Assembly: GCA_900319705.1 (NCBI GenBank)
Contig: ONPL01000011.1
Coordinates: forward strand, 1 to 32,717
Source of the DNA: an uncultured Pseudomonadota bacterium
GTDB lineage: Bacteria > Pseudomonadota > Gammaproteobacteria > Enterobacterales > Succinivibrionaceae
Length of the DNA stretch: 32,717 bases
Direction of reading: 5' to 3'
Shown one piece after another: positions 24,526 to 32,359 of this stretch (position 1 is the first letter of the stretch; every line of letters starts with the position of its first letter). Under the pieces are notes generated by a model. It was not told the DNA's origin, ran no database searches, and worked only from the letters and a program-made list of their open reading frames with translations. The position numbers were made by a program, and so were the translations under genes.

Positions 24526-25986
24526 TTAAATCCATCCGCCCTCTCCTGATAAAATCAAATCCTTCATTGAATCAAGACCTCCGCGAAGGCTGTACAGCGG
24601 TCCGAGATAACCTGCTTCACGCAGGGTTCTGACGGCAAGAACACTCCGCTTTCCTTCCTTACAGATAATCACGGTGTCATGTTCAGGGTTCAGTTCCCTC
24701 TTTCTGCGTTCAAGCTGACCGATCGGAATAACCACCGCACCGGAAAAACGCAGTATGGTTCGTTCATGCGGTTCACGGACATCAACTATGGTGAGTGGAT
24801 CTCCATCGGCAATTCTTCTGGCCAGTTCCTCCGGGGAAATCGTTTCCACCGGAATTTCTGTATTCTCCTGTTTGAGACCGCAGAAATCTTCATAATCAAA
24901 ATTCTCCACCGCAGTTACAGAAGCGTTGTCTCCGGATACCGGGCATGTACTGTTTCTGGCAACCTTCAGAAGTTCGGTCTTCAGATTGAGCACATCGATC
25001 CTGAACAGTCTGCCGGAAAGCGGCTCGCCGATCCCGATAATCAGCTTCAGAGCTTCATTAGCCTGGATACTTCCCACAATTCCGGGAAGAGAGCTGATGG
25101 TACCGTTTTCAGCGCAGGTCGGAACCAGTCCCGGTGCCGGAGGCTCCGGAAACAGACATCTGAGGCACGGACCGCCGTTGTAGTTGAGCACGGTAACCAG
25201 GCCCTCATACTGGTAGATGGCGCCGAAAACCAGCGGGATCCCGGCAATCACACAGGCATCGCTGATCATATATCTGGCCTTGTAATTATCAGTACAGTCA
25301 ATCACCAGATCGCATCCGCTGATCAGTTCCAGCGCATTGGATGCTTCAAGAGCCACCTTTTCGTCCTCGATTGCAATACCGCGGTTAACCGACCTGATCC
25401 GATCTTTTGCCGATGCAACCTTCGGACGTTTCAGATCACGCTGCGTGTAGAGAACCTGATTCTGAAGATTCCCCAGGGCAACGGAATCAAAGTCGATGAT
25501 CCGCAGAGTTCCGACACCGGCGGCGGCAAGACATTCAATCACCTGTGAACCTAGAGCGCCCAGTCCCACTACTGCCACTTTGGCCGCCTTGATTCGTTTC
25601 TGGCCCGGAACACCGATATCACGCAACAGCAGATGTTTGCTGAAACGTTCTATTTCATCCCCGTCAAGTGACTGTGATTTCCTTCTTTCGTCGGAAATAA
25701 TGCTTTCGGACGGAGCCCCTCCTGCAATCAGCGGCAGAAGCAGCACCTGCTGTTCATCAGCGATTTCCCGCTCATGAAATGACACATCGGTCCAGTCCTC
25801 CCCCGCTACAAAAATGCGGATAAAGGATCTCAGATTACCGTTATCAAACAGTCCCTTCTGCGCATCCGGATACTGTTTGGTCAACTGTTGAAGGATATTA
25901 CTGACCGTCACCTTCGGGATCTGCAGTTCAATTTCAGAATTTCTTCCGAAGAACTGCCTCAGTGTTGCTGATATATATACTTTCAT
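24526..25986 (-). CDS. Sulfur carrier - E1-like adenylyltransferase - rhodanese triple fusion
   Basis: A 486-residue protein with three parts. Residues 1-90 are a MoaD/CysO-type ubiquitin-like carrier (MKVYISATLRQFFGR; ends VLLLPLIAGG). A linker (91-110) leads to a MoeB/MoeZ-like domain (about 111-350): ATP site GLGALGSQVI, IDCTDNY, catalytic-type C291 (VPTCAENG), zinc Cys C274 and C277. The second zinc pair reads CPVSGD, so only C348 remains and the fourth ligand is Ser. Residues 380-486 are a rhodanese with active loop CKEGKRS (C442). Separate CysO and MoeZ do these jobs in Mycobacterium. The carrier's Gly-Gly (89-90) is buried inside the chain. The ATG at 25986 (AGGA six bases upstream) is preferred to one at 25992. 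It is first in the operon, 57 bases before the encapsulin. Confidence 0.92.
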   Translation of the reverse strand: MKVYISATLRQFFGRNSEIELQIPKVTVSNILQQLTKQYPDAQKGLFDNGNLRSFIRIFVAGEDWTDVSFHEREIADEQQVLLLPLIAGGAPSESIISDERRKSQSLDGDEIERFSKHLLLRDIGVPGQKRIKAAKVAVVGLGALGSQVIECLAAAGVGTLRIIDFDSVALGNLQNQVLYTQRDLKRPKVASAKDRIRSVNRGIAIEDEKVALEASNALELISGCDLVIDCTDNYKARYMISDACVIAGIPLVFGAIYQYEGLVTVLNYNGGPCLRCLFPEPPAPGLVPTCAENGTISSLPGIVGSIQANEALKLIIGIGEPLSGRLFRIDVLNLKTELLKVARNSTCPVSGDNASVTAVENFDYEDFCGLKQENTEIPVETISPEELARRIADGDPLTIVDVREPHERTILRFSGAVVIPIGQLERRKRELNPEHDTVIICKEGKRSVLAVRTLREAGYLGPLYSLRGGLDSMKDLILSGEGGWI

Positions 25987-26582
25987 AATCATTCCTGACG
26001 CCGGTACTGAACATTTCCACGCCGCCGGCGCCTGACTCCTCGCTAAATTCTGTTTTAAACTGTTCCGCAATCACCGTTAACCAGCAGGAAATCAATCTCT
26101 TAATTGAACTGTTTCGGGCATGCAGCCGCGATCGCGCTCCTGTTTTTTATGCCGAATGACATCTGCCGGACATCTGGTTACCTTTCTTTCCTGTCACCAG
26201 GAACTGTCAAAATATTATGGTTCTGTTGTAAACTTGTATTGATCATCCTCAGAATTCTGTTTAATTCGGTCTGACTTATAAAGTTCTTTGCTCTTTGTAA
26301 TGATTGTTTATCACATATCTGCCTTGATTATACAGATGTCTAGAATAAAGAAACTGCTCTTCAAACCATTCTGTTTTATCTATGTAGAAGCATGCGCATA
26401 AAATCATAGTAAATAGATATGTATTTAATATGCGACCGATTATAACATCATATACCCGTAAATCAAATATTATTAATAATATGCATTTAAATTATTTAAA
26501 TATGTCAATTTTAAAATTCAAACAACAAGTAATATTTTGGAATTTAAAGTCTGTTTGATGATTATTGTTAACAAGGATATAA
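25987..26582. other. Long leader/promoter region of the encapsulin operon
   Basis: About 600 bases without a convincing gene; the half near 26583 is very AT-rich. A TATAAT (minus, 26327-26332) is the best -10 candidate but has no good -35, which would suit an activated promoter. The octamer GACATCTG occurs as a direct pair (26158-26165 and 26169-26176) and once inverted beside the TATAAT (26333-26340). A short hairpin TTCCTG-GTGA-CAGGAA lies at 26188-26203. A possible 8-codon peptide (26147-26173) has a good ribosome binding site. No clear terminator for the preceding JAMM gene is visible. Confidence 0.5.
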
Positions 26583-27074
26583 TCAATACATAATTACAAC
26601 AGAGCCAATATTATTCTGTTTCGCGGCCGCCACCCGCATTTCAACCGCAGATCCATCTGACATAGTTTTCTTCCATACCCTCGGAGCATAAACTAACTCC
26701 GGCGTAACCGAAAAAATCATATACGCAAGCTCCGGGATCATCCCGTCAAGATCACGGTCCGACGGCACCGCCCTTCTGTCAGGATGTGAATGGTAGAATC
26801 CGGCCACTTCGAAGCCAAGTTCCGACCAGTACTGCTCCATTCTGAACAGCCGCAGCGGATTGATTCTGTAGGAATCGAGTGAATCGCTACCCTGACTGCA
26901 GTTTTCCGCCATGCAGAACTGCCTGATCCTGACTGTTGTCACCTCAGATCCGCCAATTTGTTTCAGCAGTACTCCGCAGGCCTCTGCGGGATACTGTCCG
27001 GCCACATGACTGCGGATCCCCTCTAGCACAGTATTGTCAATTTCAATCGAGGTTCCGGCGACGTTACTGTTCAT
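26583..27074 (-). CDS. Second JAMM/MPN+ metalloprotease
   Basis: A 163-residue zinc peptidase, clearly a different subtype from the one at 19345-19788. Its JAMM residues are E31 (PAEACG), H95 and H97 (YHSHP), S105 and D108 (VPSDRD). It overlaps the end of the second metY gene by 11 bases, so the two should act together: the protease would cleave homocysteine (or cysteine) from a carrier after MetY has attached it, or trim a carrier before use. The carrier within the fusion protein at 24526-25986 is a plausible partner. AGGAAA lies about nine bases before the ATG. Confidence 0.92.
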   Translation of the reverse strand: MNSNVAGTSIEIDNTVLEGIRSHVAGQYPAEACGVLLKQIGGSEVTTVRIRQFCMAENCSQGSDSLDSYRINPLRLFRMEQYWSELGFEVAGFYHSHPDRRAVPSDRDLDGMIPELAYMIFSVTPELVYAPRVWKKTMSDGSAVEMRVAAAKQNNIGSVVIMY

Positions 27075-28404
27075 GTCGGCTTTTTCCTATGGCATTGAGA
27101 AAATCTTCTATCAGATCCTCCTTGTTCTCTATGCCTACACTTATACGGATCGTGTCCTCAAAAACTCCGGCAGCCTCGGCCTCCTCTTTGCTGTTATGAC
27201 GGTACAGCGTTGAAGCCGGATGAATAACCAGAGTTCTTATGTCCCCCAGATTGCTGGCAATCTTGACATACCTGAGTGAATTGATCACCTCAAAGGCTCT
27301 CTCACGGCTCCCCACCCTGATGGTCAGGATCCCTCCGCCATATCCGTTCAATTCGCGCTCAACAAACTCATGATCCGGATGATGCGGAAGAGTAAGATAG
27401 TTGACAGTGATATCCTTCTCCTGATCCAGTCTTTCAGCCAGAGCTGCCGCATTTTCGCAGATCCTCTCCATTCTCAGGCCGAGGGTATCCACCCCGACGT
27501 AGGAAAGATATGCGTTGAGAGGTGAAATGCAGCCTCCGAGATTACTGCATATTTCCGTGCGGGCTCTTACGGAAAAAGCCATTTTCCCGTACTGACTGAA
27601 TTCCTCCAGAGCACCGTGCTTTGAAAAATCCCAGTTGAATTTTCCTCCGTCAACAATCATTCCGCCGATGGCATTACCGGTACCGTTCATATATTTTGAT
27701 GTCGAATGGATAACCACATCGGCACCCAGAGCAAGCGGTCTGGCAAGATAAGGGGTGGCGGTTGTTGCATCCACCACAAGCGGCACTGCATGCTCATGAG
27801 CAACCGCTGCAACCGCAGGCACATCCATAACCGACAGCGACGGATTTCCAATGAGTTCACCGAAAACCACCCTGGTCCGTTCACTGATTACCGCACGTAC
27901 ATTTTCTGCATTAAGTTTCGGTACAAAGACGGTATGGATCCCGAGTTTTTCGAAATTCCTCAGTAACCTGATGGTTCCGCCGTACAGGCCGGAACCGGCA
28001 ATAATTTCATCCCCGCTTCTGCAGATGGTCAGCAGAGCTGACGAAACCGCAGCCATTCCGCTACCGGTGCAGATCGCTCCGGCACCTCCCTCCAGCGCAC
28101 ATATTTTCTGTTCAAAGGCGGCTATGGTAGGATTGCCGATCCTCGTATAGGCAAATCCGGGAGCTCTGTGCGCAAAAACATTTTCCAGAGCCTCCATGTT
28201 TTCATACTGGAATGAAGTAACCTGCGATACCGGAGGCAGGAGTTCCCTCTGTGCATATCCCCTGGAAACCTTTCCGTGAAGAATCGATGTATTAAATCTA
28301 CAATCCTGTGTCATAAAATCTGCCAACAAAAAACAATCAAAATTCCGGCTGTTCAAACGACCGTGGACGAAACAACAACCATGTCCGACTAATCGGTCTG
28401 TCAT
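27064..28404 (-). CDS. Second O-acetylhomoserine/O-acetylserine sulfhydrylase-like PLP enzyme
   Basis: A Cys/Met-metabolism PLP enzyme, divergent from the metY at 16795-18084. Visible motifs: LLPPVSQVTSFQYENM, FAYTRIGNPTIAAFEQK, LYGGTIRLLRN, PLP lysine K237 in HSTSKYMNGTGNAIGGMIV, and [17 protein letters not shown]. Its pairing with a JAMM protease resembles MetY-HcyD of Wolinella, where MetY uses a protein thiocarboxylate as sulfur donor. The start at 28404 is favoured by AAGGTGG seven bases upstream and by a promoter whose transcript would begin just before it. That gives a 446-residue protein with about 30 unusual N-terminal residues (GHGCCFVHGR). Homologues more likely start near the ATG at 28314, which has only a poor ribosome binding site. 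Confidence 0.88.
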   Translation of the reverse strand: MTDRLVGHGCCFVHGRLNSRNFDCFLLADFMTQDCRFNTSILHGKVSRGYAQRELLPPVSQVTSFQYENMEALENVFAHRAPGFAYTRIGNPTIAAFEQKICALEGGAGAICTGSGMAAVSSALLTICRSGDEIIAGSGLYGGTIRLLRNFEKLGIHTVFVPKLNAENVRAVISERTRVVFGELIGNPSLSVMDVPAVAAVAHEHAVPLVVDATTATPYLARPLALGADVVIHSTSKYMNGTGNAIGGMIVDGGKFNWDFSKHGALEEFSQYGKMAFSVRARTEICSNLGGCISPLNAYLSYVGVDTLGLRMERICENAAALAERLDQEKDITVNYLTLPHHPDHEFVERELNGYGGGILTIRVGSRERAFEVINSLRYVKIASNLGDIRTLVIHPASTLYRHNSKEEAEAAGVFEDTIRISVGIENKEDLIEDFLNAIGKSRHEQ

Positions 28405-28426
28405 CTGCAAACCACCTTATGCACTG

Positions 28427-28455
28427 AGTATATGACCTTTCACCTACTATGTCAA
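28427..28455 (-). promoter_or_regulatory. Near-consensus sigma-70 promoter of the second metY-JAMM operon
   Basis: On the minus strand TTGACA (28450-28455) and TATACT (28427-28432) are separated by exactly 17 bases. Transcription would start near 28420, leaving a leader of about 16-20 bases that includes the AAGGTGG ribosome binding site. The spacer contains AGTAGGTGAAAGGT, loosely like the AATAGGT boxes in front of metY and the Rrf2 gene. Confidence 0.8.
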
Positions 28456-28679
28456 TATGTTTTAAATTTAAAGACTCGCGTTCGGCCAATTTGAATTCAG
28501 TCAGCCGGCAACATGCATATGTCTGCAATCACATAAATTCGGCACGAACGGTTCACGTCACACTGCCATCGGAAAAGGAATGAAGCGGATAAAAGAACAA
28601 GACGGCTCAAATCAGCACCGCGATCTGACACCGGAAAGAAATGTCGGGAGGTAAAGCGAAGAACAATTTCAGATTATCA

Positions 28680-29195
28680 TTATCTGCGGGGAAACCGCGG
28701 GATACAGCGGTTTACTCTGCTGCAGTACTGCGCATAAACTTCTCCGAATTTAGCTGCAAGTATTTTTTCCTCGGTGCTGCTGACCAGCACCGTAACCCAC
28801 AGCCAGTACAACGCTAACAGAAGAAGTGCCGCCAGGTTGCAGGTAATGAAAACAAGAACTGAAGTACACATCAGTGCAACAGCCACATAGAGCGGATTTC
28901 TGACCCAGGCATAAATACCCGTTGTTACCAGTTGATCTTTCATAACACTTTCTATCAGACGGGATCGGAATCCTGCTATAAACCACATTACGGCAGAGAC
29001 AACGGCAACCGCCGCACTGATAATTCTGACTGCTGTTGCGGCTGATGAAAACTCCAGGCGGAACAATAAACCGCACCGGTCAAAATATAAAAACAGAATC
29101 GCAAAAACAATCATACCGGGCACAACCACATATCCGATCCCTGCAATTTTGACAGCAGAGGCAAAAAACTTTCGAAATTCAACCTTCATCTTCAA
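28680..29195 (-). CDS. Isoprenylcysteine carboxyl methyltransferase (ICMT)/PEMT-like membrane protein
   Basis: A 171-residue membrane protein with four hydrophobic segments (about residues 17-37, 52-71, 104-117 and 119-137). The C-terminal half has the pattern of the ICMT/phospholipid N-methyltransferase fold: LVTTGIYAWVRNPLYVA, then STEEKILAAKFGEVYAQYCS, then VNRCIPRF. In the family this region binds S-adenosylmethionine. Bacterial substrates are mostly unknown, since protein isoprenylation is not expected. It is a single gene read toward the second metY, with no shared operon evident. The methyl donor links it only loosely to the methionine genes around it. Confidence 0.8.
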   Translation of the reverse strand: MKMKVEFRKFFASAVKIAGIGYVVVPGMIVFAILFLYFDRCGLLFRLEFSSAATAVRIISAAVAVVSAVMWFIAGFRSRLIESVMKDQLVTTGIYAWVRNPLYVAVALMCTSVLVFITCNLAALLLLALYWLWVTVLVSSTEEKILAAKFGEVYAQYCSRVNRCIPRFPRR

Positions 29196-29320
29196 TACCT
29201 GAACAGTAGTCTACCTGAACTTCATTCTAGCGCAATTTTCCGCATCAGCCCAGCGGCAGAGATAAAGCCAATTGTTTGGGGCAATTTAAATCAGCCGCAT
29301 TCCGAAACCAAGCCTGTAAA

Positions 29321-29356
29321 TAAAAATCCCGAAAAGCATGCACTCTCTCCGGGATT
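29321..29356 (-). terminator. Rho-independent terminator after the chemoreceptor gene
   Basis: On the minus strand AATCCCG (29350-29356) pairs with CGGGATT (29325-29331), and the stem is followed by TTTTTA (downstream A run on the plus strand 29322-29326, partly in the stem). It lies 54 bases past the chemoreceptor stop codon. The loop of 18 bases is larger than usual. Confidence 0.75.
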
Positions 29357-29409
29357 GTTGTCTGTTCGCAATAATTCATTATACCGGCGACTCTGCCGCC
29401 TTCGTTTTA

Positions 29410-31326
29410 TCAGACGGTGAATATATCGAGATGCTCCTTCTGACGGGAGGCATATTCCTGCTGCAACATGAATTTCCTGCTCTGATCTATCAGCAGGCTG
29501 TGGATCTCATCGTTGATTTTGGCAATCTCCCCTGACTGTTCACTCAGAGCTCCGGTAACAACACTCTGCTCTTCAGCAGTAGCCGACATCTGAGTGATCA
29601 TTCCGTTGATCCTTCCGGTAAGATCTGCAATTTCCTTAAGCAGCAGAGCTGTCTGACTGGCAATCTCCATGGTCTCCTTGGTATCCGTCTGGGACTCCAG
29701 CATGAAACAGTTAAGTTCCGAAGTACTGTCCTGAAGTTCACCGATAACCTGTGATATCTCCACAGTAGAATTCTTGGTTCTGGTTGCCAGAGTTCTGATC
29801 TCATCCGCAACCACAGCAAAACCGCGTCCGGCGTCCCCGGCTCTGGCAGCTTCAATTGCCGCATTAAGAGCAAGGAGAGATGTCTTTTCAGAGATTGACG
29901 AGATAACACTCAGAATCATTTTAATCTGCTGGGCCGCCTCGTTCAGCGCGCCAACTTTCAAAACTGCGGTATCAACACGCTGGGTAACATTATTCATGGA
30001 GCCGATCATAATCTTAACTTGCTCCGTACCTCTGTTAGTAACCTCAGCTGCATCATTGGTGGTTTTCGCAACCTCCTCGGCATTGAGAGCCATACCGGAG
30101 GCACTTTGACTGAGCTGGGATATCGATTCAACAAATGCATCTGTAGACTGTTTCTGTCTGTCAAGCGACACCGCTGCGGTTTCAGATGACTTTTCTATGT
30201 TCTGAGACAGTTCATACATCTGTTCAGATGTTTCCTTGCTGCCTACAATCAGATTCTGCAGTTTTTCAATGAAGGAGTTGACACCTCTGGCTATAGCTCC
30301 GATTTCATCCTTCTTCTCTGCATAATCAGCTCTGAAAGTCAGATCCCCGTCAAGTTCAAGCAGCTGTTTCGAAATAATTCTGAGCGGCCTCATGATTCTG
30401 CGGACCAGCACCGCCAGCAGCAGGGAAAACAGCGGGATGCACACCAGGCATATTATCACAGCCATGATCGCCAGCCTGCCTGCATCCTTCAGAACTGCAG
30501 CTTCAGAGATCTCCATCAGCATATGCCAGCCGATATTTGAAATATAGTAGGAACCGGCAATGTAAGATTCCCCGTTTCTTACGATCCTGTGAATTTCAAA
30601 ATCGCGTGAATCAAGAATTCTCTTCATCACAACAGAATTGTCGGAATAAATCGTCTTTGCCTTTTTGTCTCCCCCTCCAAGAACTATTTCACCGCGTTCA
30701 TTTACCAGGTATACCTTTCCTGTATCAGACTGGTTGAACGAATTTATTCTGTTGGTGAGATTTTCCAGCGAATTACCGACACCGGCTACACCCAGTAGTC
30801 TTCCGTTGTGATCCTTTACCATATAGTTAAGGAATACCGACAGCATCCCGGTATTTTCATCAAGATCCAGATTAAACAGATACGGTTTTCTGCTTTCAAT
30901 CAAATCATAAAACCAACGGTCTTTCTCGTTGTCTTTTGAAAGCACCTTTAAAAATCTGGTGTAGACATAATATCTTTCAGAAATGGATGAGGCAAAGAAT
31001 GCCGCTGAAGTATTGTAGACATTTTTTACCGAAGTAAGGTATTCAACAATTTTCTGATCATCCTCGGCAGTTGCCGCACCGGTATTGACCTGCGGCATTT
31101 TTTCAAGATCACTGCTCATACCGATCGACATGGTCAGCAACGGCTGAAGCTCCTTCTGCAGTTCTGCCGTTATCGCCTGTATTCTTGCCGGAAGGATCTC
31201 ATTTCTGACCTTATTTTCAATCAATGTTGAAGAATTGATATATGACAGAGCTATAACAACAGCCACAACCGAAGCTACAGCAGTTATACTGATAAGAACA
31301 AGCTTATTTGTAATCGAAAAACTCAT
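29410..31326 (-). CDS. Methyl-accepting chemotaxis protein with periplasmic Cache-type sensor
   Basis: A 638-residue transmembrane chemoreceptor. Transmembrane helix 1 is at about residues 9-29, a periplasmic region of about 250 residues (30-280) looks like a dCache sensor ([40 protein letters not shown]), and helix 2 is at about 285-308. A HAMP region follows ([20 protein letters not shown]). The signalling hairpin has the near-invariant core [20 protein letters not shown] followed by [15 protein letters not shown]. It ends in KEHLDIFTV, without an NWETF-type pentapeptide for CheR/CheB docking. Its ligand cannot be read from the sequence. It is a single gene with its own terminator; no other chemotaxis genes are in the window. 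Confidence 0.95.
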   Translation of the reverse strand: MSFSITNKLVLISITAVASVVAVVIALSYINSSTLIENKVRNEILPARIQAITAELQKELQPLLTMSIGMSSDLEKMPQVNTGAATAEDDQKIVEYLTSVKNVYNTSAAFFASSISERYYVYTRFLKVLSKDNEKDRWFYDLIESRKPYLFNLDLDENTGMLSVFLNYMVKDHNGRLLGVAGVGNSLENLTNRINSFNQSDTGKVYLVNERGEIVLGGGDKKAKTIYSDNSVVMKRILDSRDFEIHRIVRNGESYIAGSYYISNIGWHMLMEISEAAVLKDAGRLAIMAVIICLVCIPLFSLLLAVLVRRIMRPLRIISKQLLELDGDLTFRADYAEKKDEIGAIARGVNSFIEKLQNLIVGSKETSEQMYELSQNIEKSSETAAVSLDRQKQSTDAFVESISQLSQSASGMALNAEEVAKTTNDAAEVTNRGTEQVKIMIGSMNNVTQRVDTAVLKVGALNEAAQQIKMILSVISSISEKTSLLALNAAIEAARAGDAGRGFAVVADEIRTLATRTKNSTVEISQVIGELQDSTSELNCFMLESQTDTKETMEIASQTALLLKEIADLTGRINGMITQMSATAEEQSVVTGALSEQSGEIAKINDEIHSLLIDQSRKFMLQQEYASRQKEHLDIFTV

Positions 31327-31834
31327 GATAAGTACAACCTATTCTCACTACCGGGATTACAGAAAAACATCCCGGCGCAATAATCCTTGTTTTCATAATA
31401 TATGATCTGAATTGTATGTGATTGCAATAAAAAATAGAAACTGTCTTAAAAATATATCAAACAAAGATCAAAAAAATAGCAGTAAAGTTCGTAAACCGGT
31501 TGTCATTCGTTGTATCGTCTGTTTCTGAAACTTTTCATGAAAACAGTTTCATCGTTAAGTCTATCACACGATTGTTGCTGTATTTTGGATAAACCCGGGA
31601 AGGGCATTTCTCAGATTTGAAAGAAAAAACATTGAATTCATTAGGACAGTTACCGTGCTGTCGGGAAGCTGTTTTTTGAAAAATCTCCGTCACATCATAA
31701 AGTGGCAACGGAGGCGAAGGAAGTTCAATCACGGGTGATAGTTTTTGGACAGAACATTATACTGATTTTTTTCTCTGTCGGGATGAGTATGGATTCACAC
31801 TGCGGTTTTAGCCGATAAAAACATCATCCTAAGA
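31327..31834. other. Intergenic region between luxS and the chemoreceptor
   Basis: About 508 bases. Close to the chemoreceptor, CCGGGAT (31351-31357) and ATCCCGG (31369-31375) form a perfect 7-bp stem that would lie in its mRNA leader about 25-50 bases before the start codon. TGTGATTGCA (about 31419-31428) is only half of a CRP-like site. The luxS-proximal part has a 65-codon open frame on the minus strand (31535-31732) with no ribosome binding site or recognisable motif, which I do not call. I see no luxS terminator. Confidence 0.5.
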
Positions 31835-32359
31835 TCATGAATCATAGAAGTGCTGTCCGTCCTCAGTAACAAGACGTTCAGTCTTAGGATATTCAAAGAT
31901 TGCACTGTTACCGGAATTTGCTTCAAGATAGGCGACAAACTCTCTTGCATACCATTTTGCCATTTCAAGATTATGCATACGGTAGTATCCGCAATTTTCC
32001 GGAGCGGTGCCTGGCACCTCCTGGACATTATTCACAGACTTGAAAGCACTCAGAAGCAGTGAATAAATTTCCTGCGGTGTTCGGTTGCCCTTAAGAATGA
32101 GATAAAAACCTGTCAGACAGCCCATAGGCCCCCAGTAAATAACCTCGTTTTTCCAGTCAGGATCATTTCGAAGGTATGTCGCGATAATATGTTCAAGTGA
32201 ATGCATTGCTGCAACATCAATAACCGGCTCTCTGTTAGGACGTTTTAATCTTATATCATAAGTTGTAACAGAATATTCTCCTAGAGAATCAACCCTGCTT
32301 GTGAAAATACCCGGTACTATGAGCGTATGGTCTACTGAAAAACTCTGTATTAATTCCAT
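31835..32359 (-). CDS. luxS: S-ribosylhomocysteine lyase
   Basis: LuxS splits S-ribosylhomocysteine into homocysteine and the AI-2 precursor DPD, recycling homocysteine from the S-adenosylmethionine cycle. The metal site is H53 and H57 in MHSLEH with C123 in ENCGYYRMHN; E56 is the general acid/base and C81 lies in PMGCLTGFY. The 174-residue form, with the 'IYWGPMGCLTGFYLI' stretch, is closer to the LuxS of Firmicutes and Bacteroidetes than to the E. coli type. The start at 32359 (MELIQSFSVDHT) fits the family and has AGGAG 11 bases before it. A perfect AAGGAGG further upstream (32416-32422) has no in-frame start for luxS. Confidence 0.95.
   Translation of the reverse strand: MELIQSFSVDHTLIVPGIFTSRVDSLGEYSVTTYDIRLKRPNREPVIDVAAMHSLEHIIATYLRNDPDWKNEVIYWGPMGCLTGFYLILKGNRTPQEIYSLLLSAFKSVNNVQEVPGTAPENCGYYRMHNLEMAKWYAREFVAYLEANSGNSAIFEYPKTERLVTEDGQHFYDS

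Noticed and set aside
31419..31428. CRP-like half-site TGTGATTGCA upstream of the chemoreceptor
   Set aside because: Only one half of the palindrome matches, which is expected by chance in AT-rich DNA.
31535..31732. 65-codon minus-strand open frame between chemoreceptor and luxS
   Set aside because: No ribosome binding site, no recognisable motif and unremarkable composition; it is probably non-coding or a decayed remnant.
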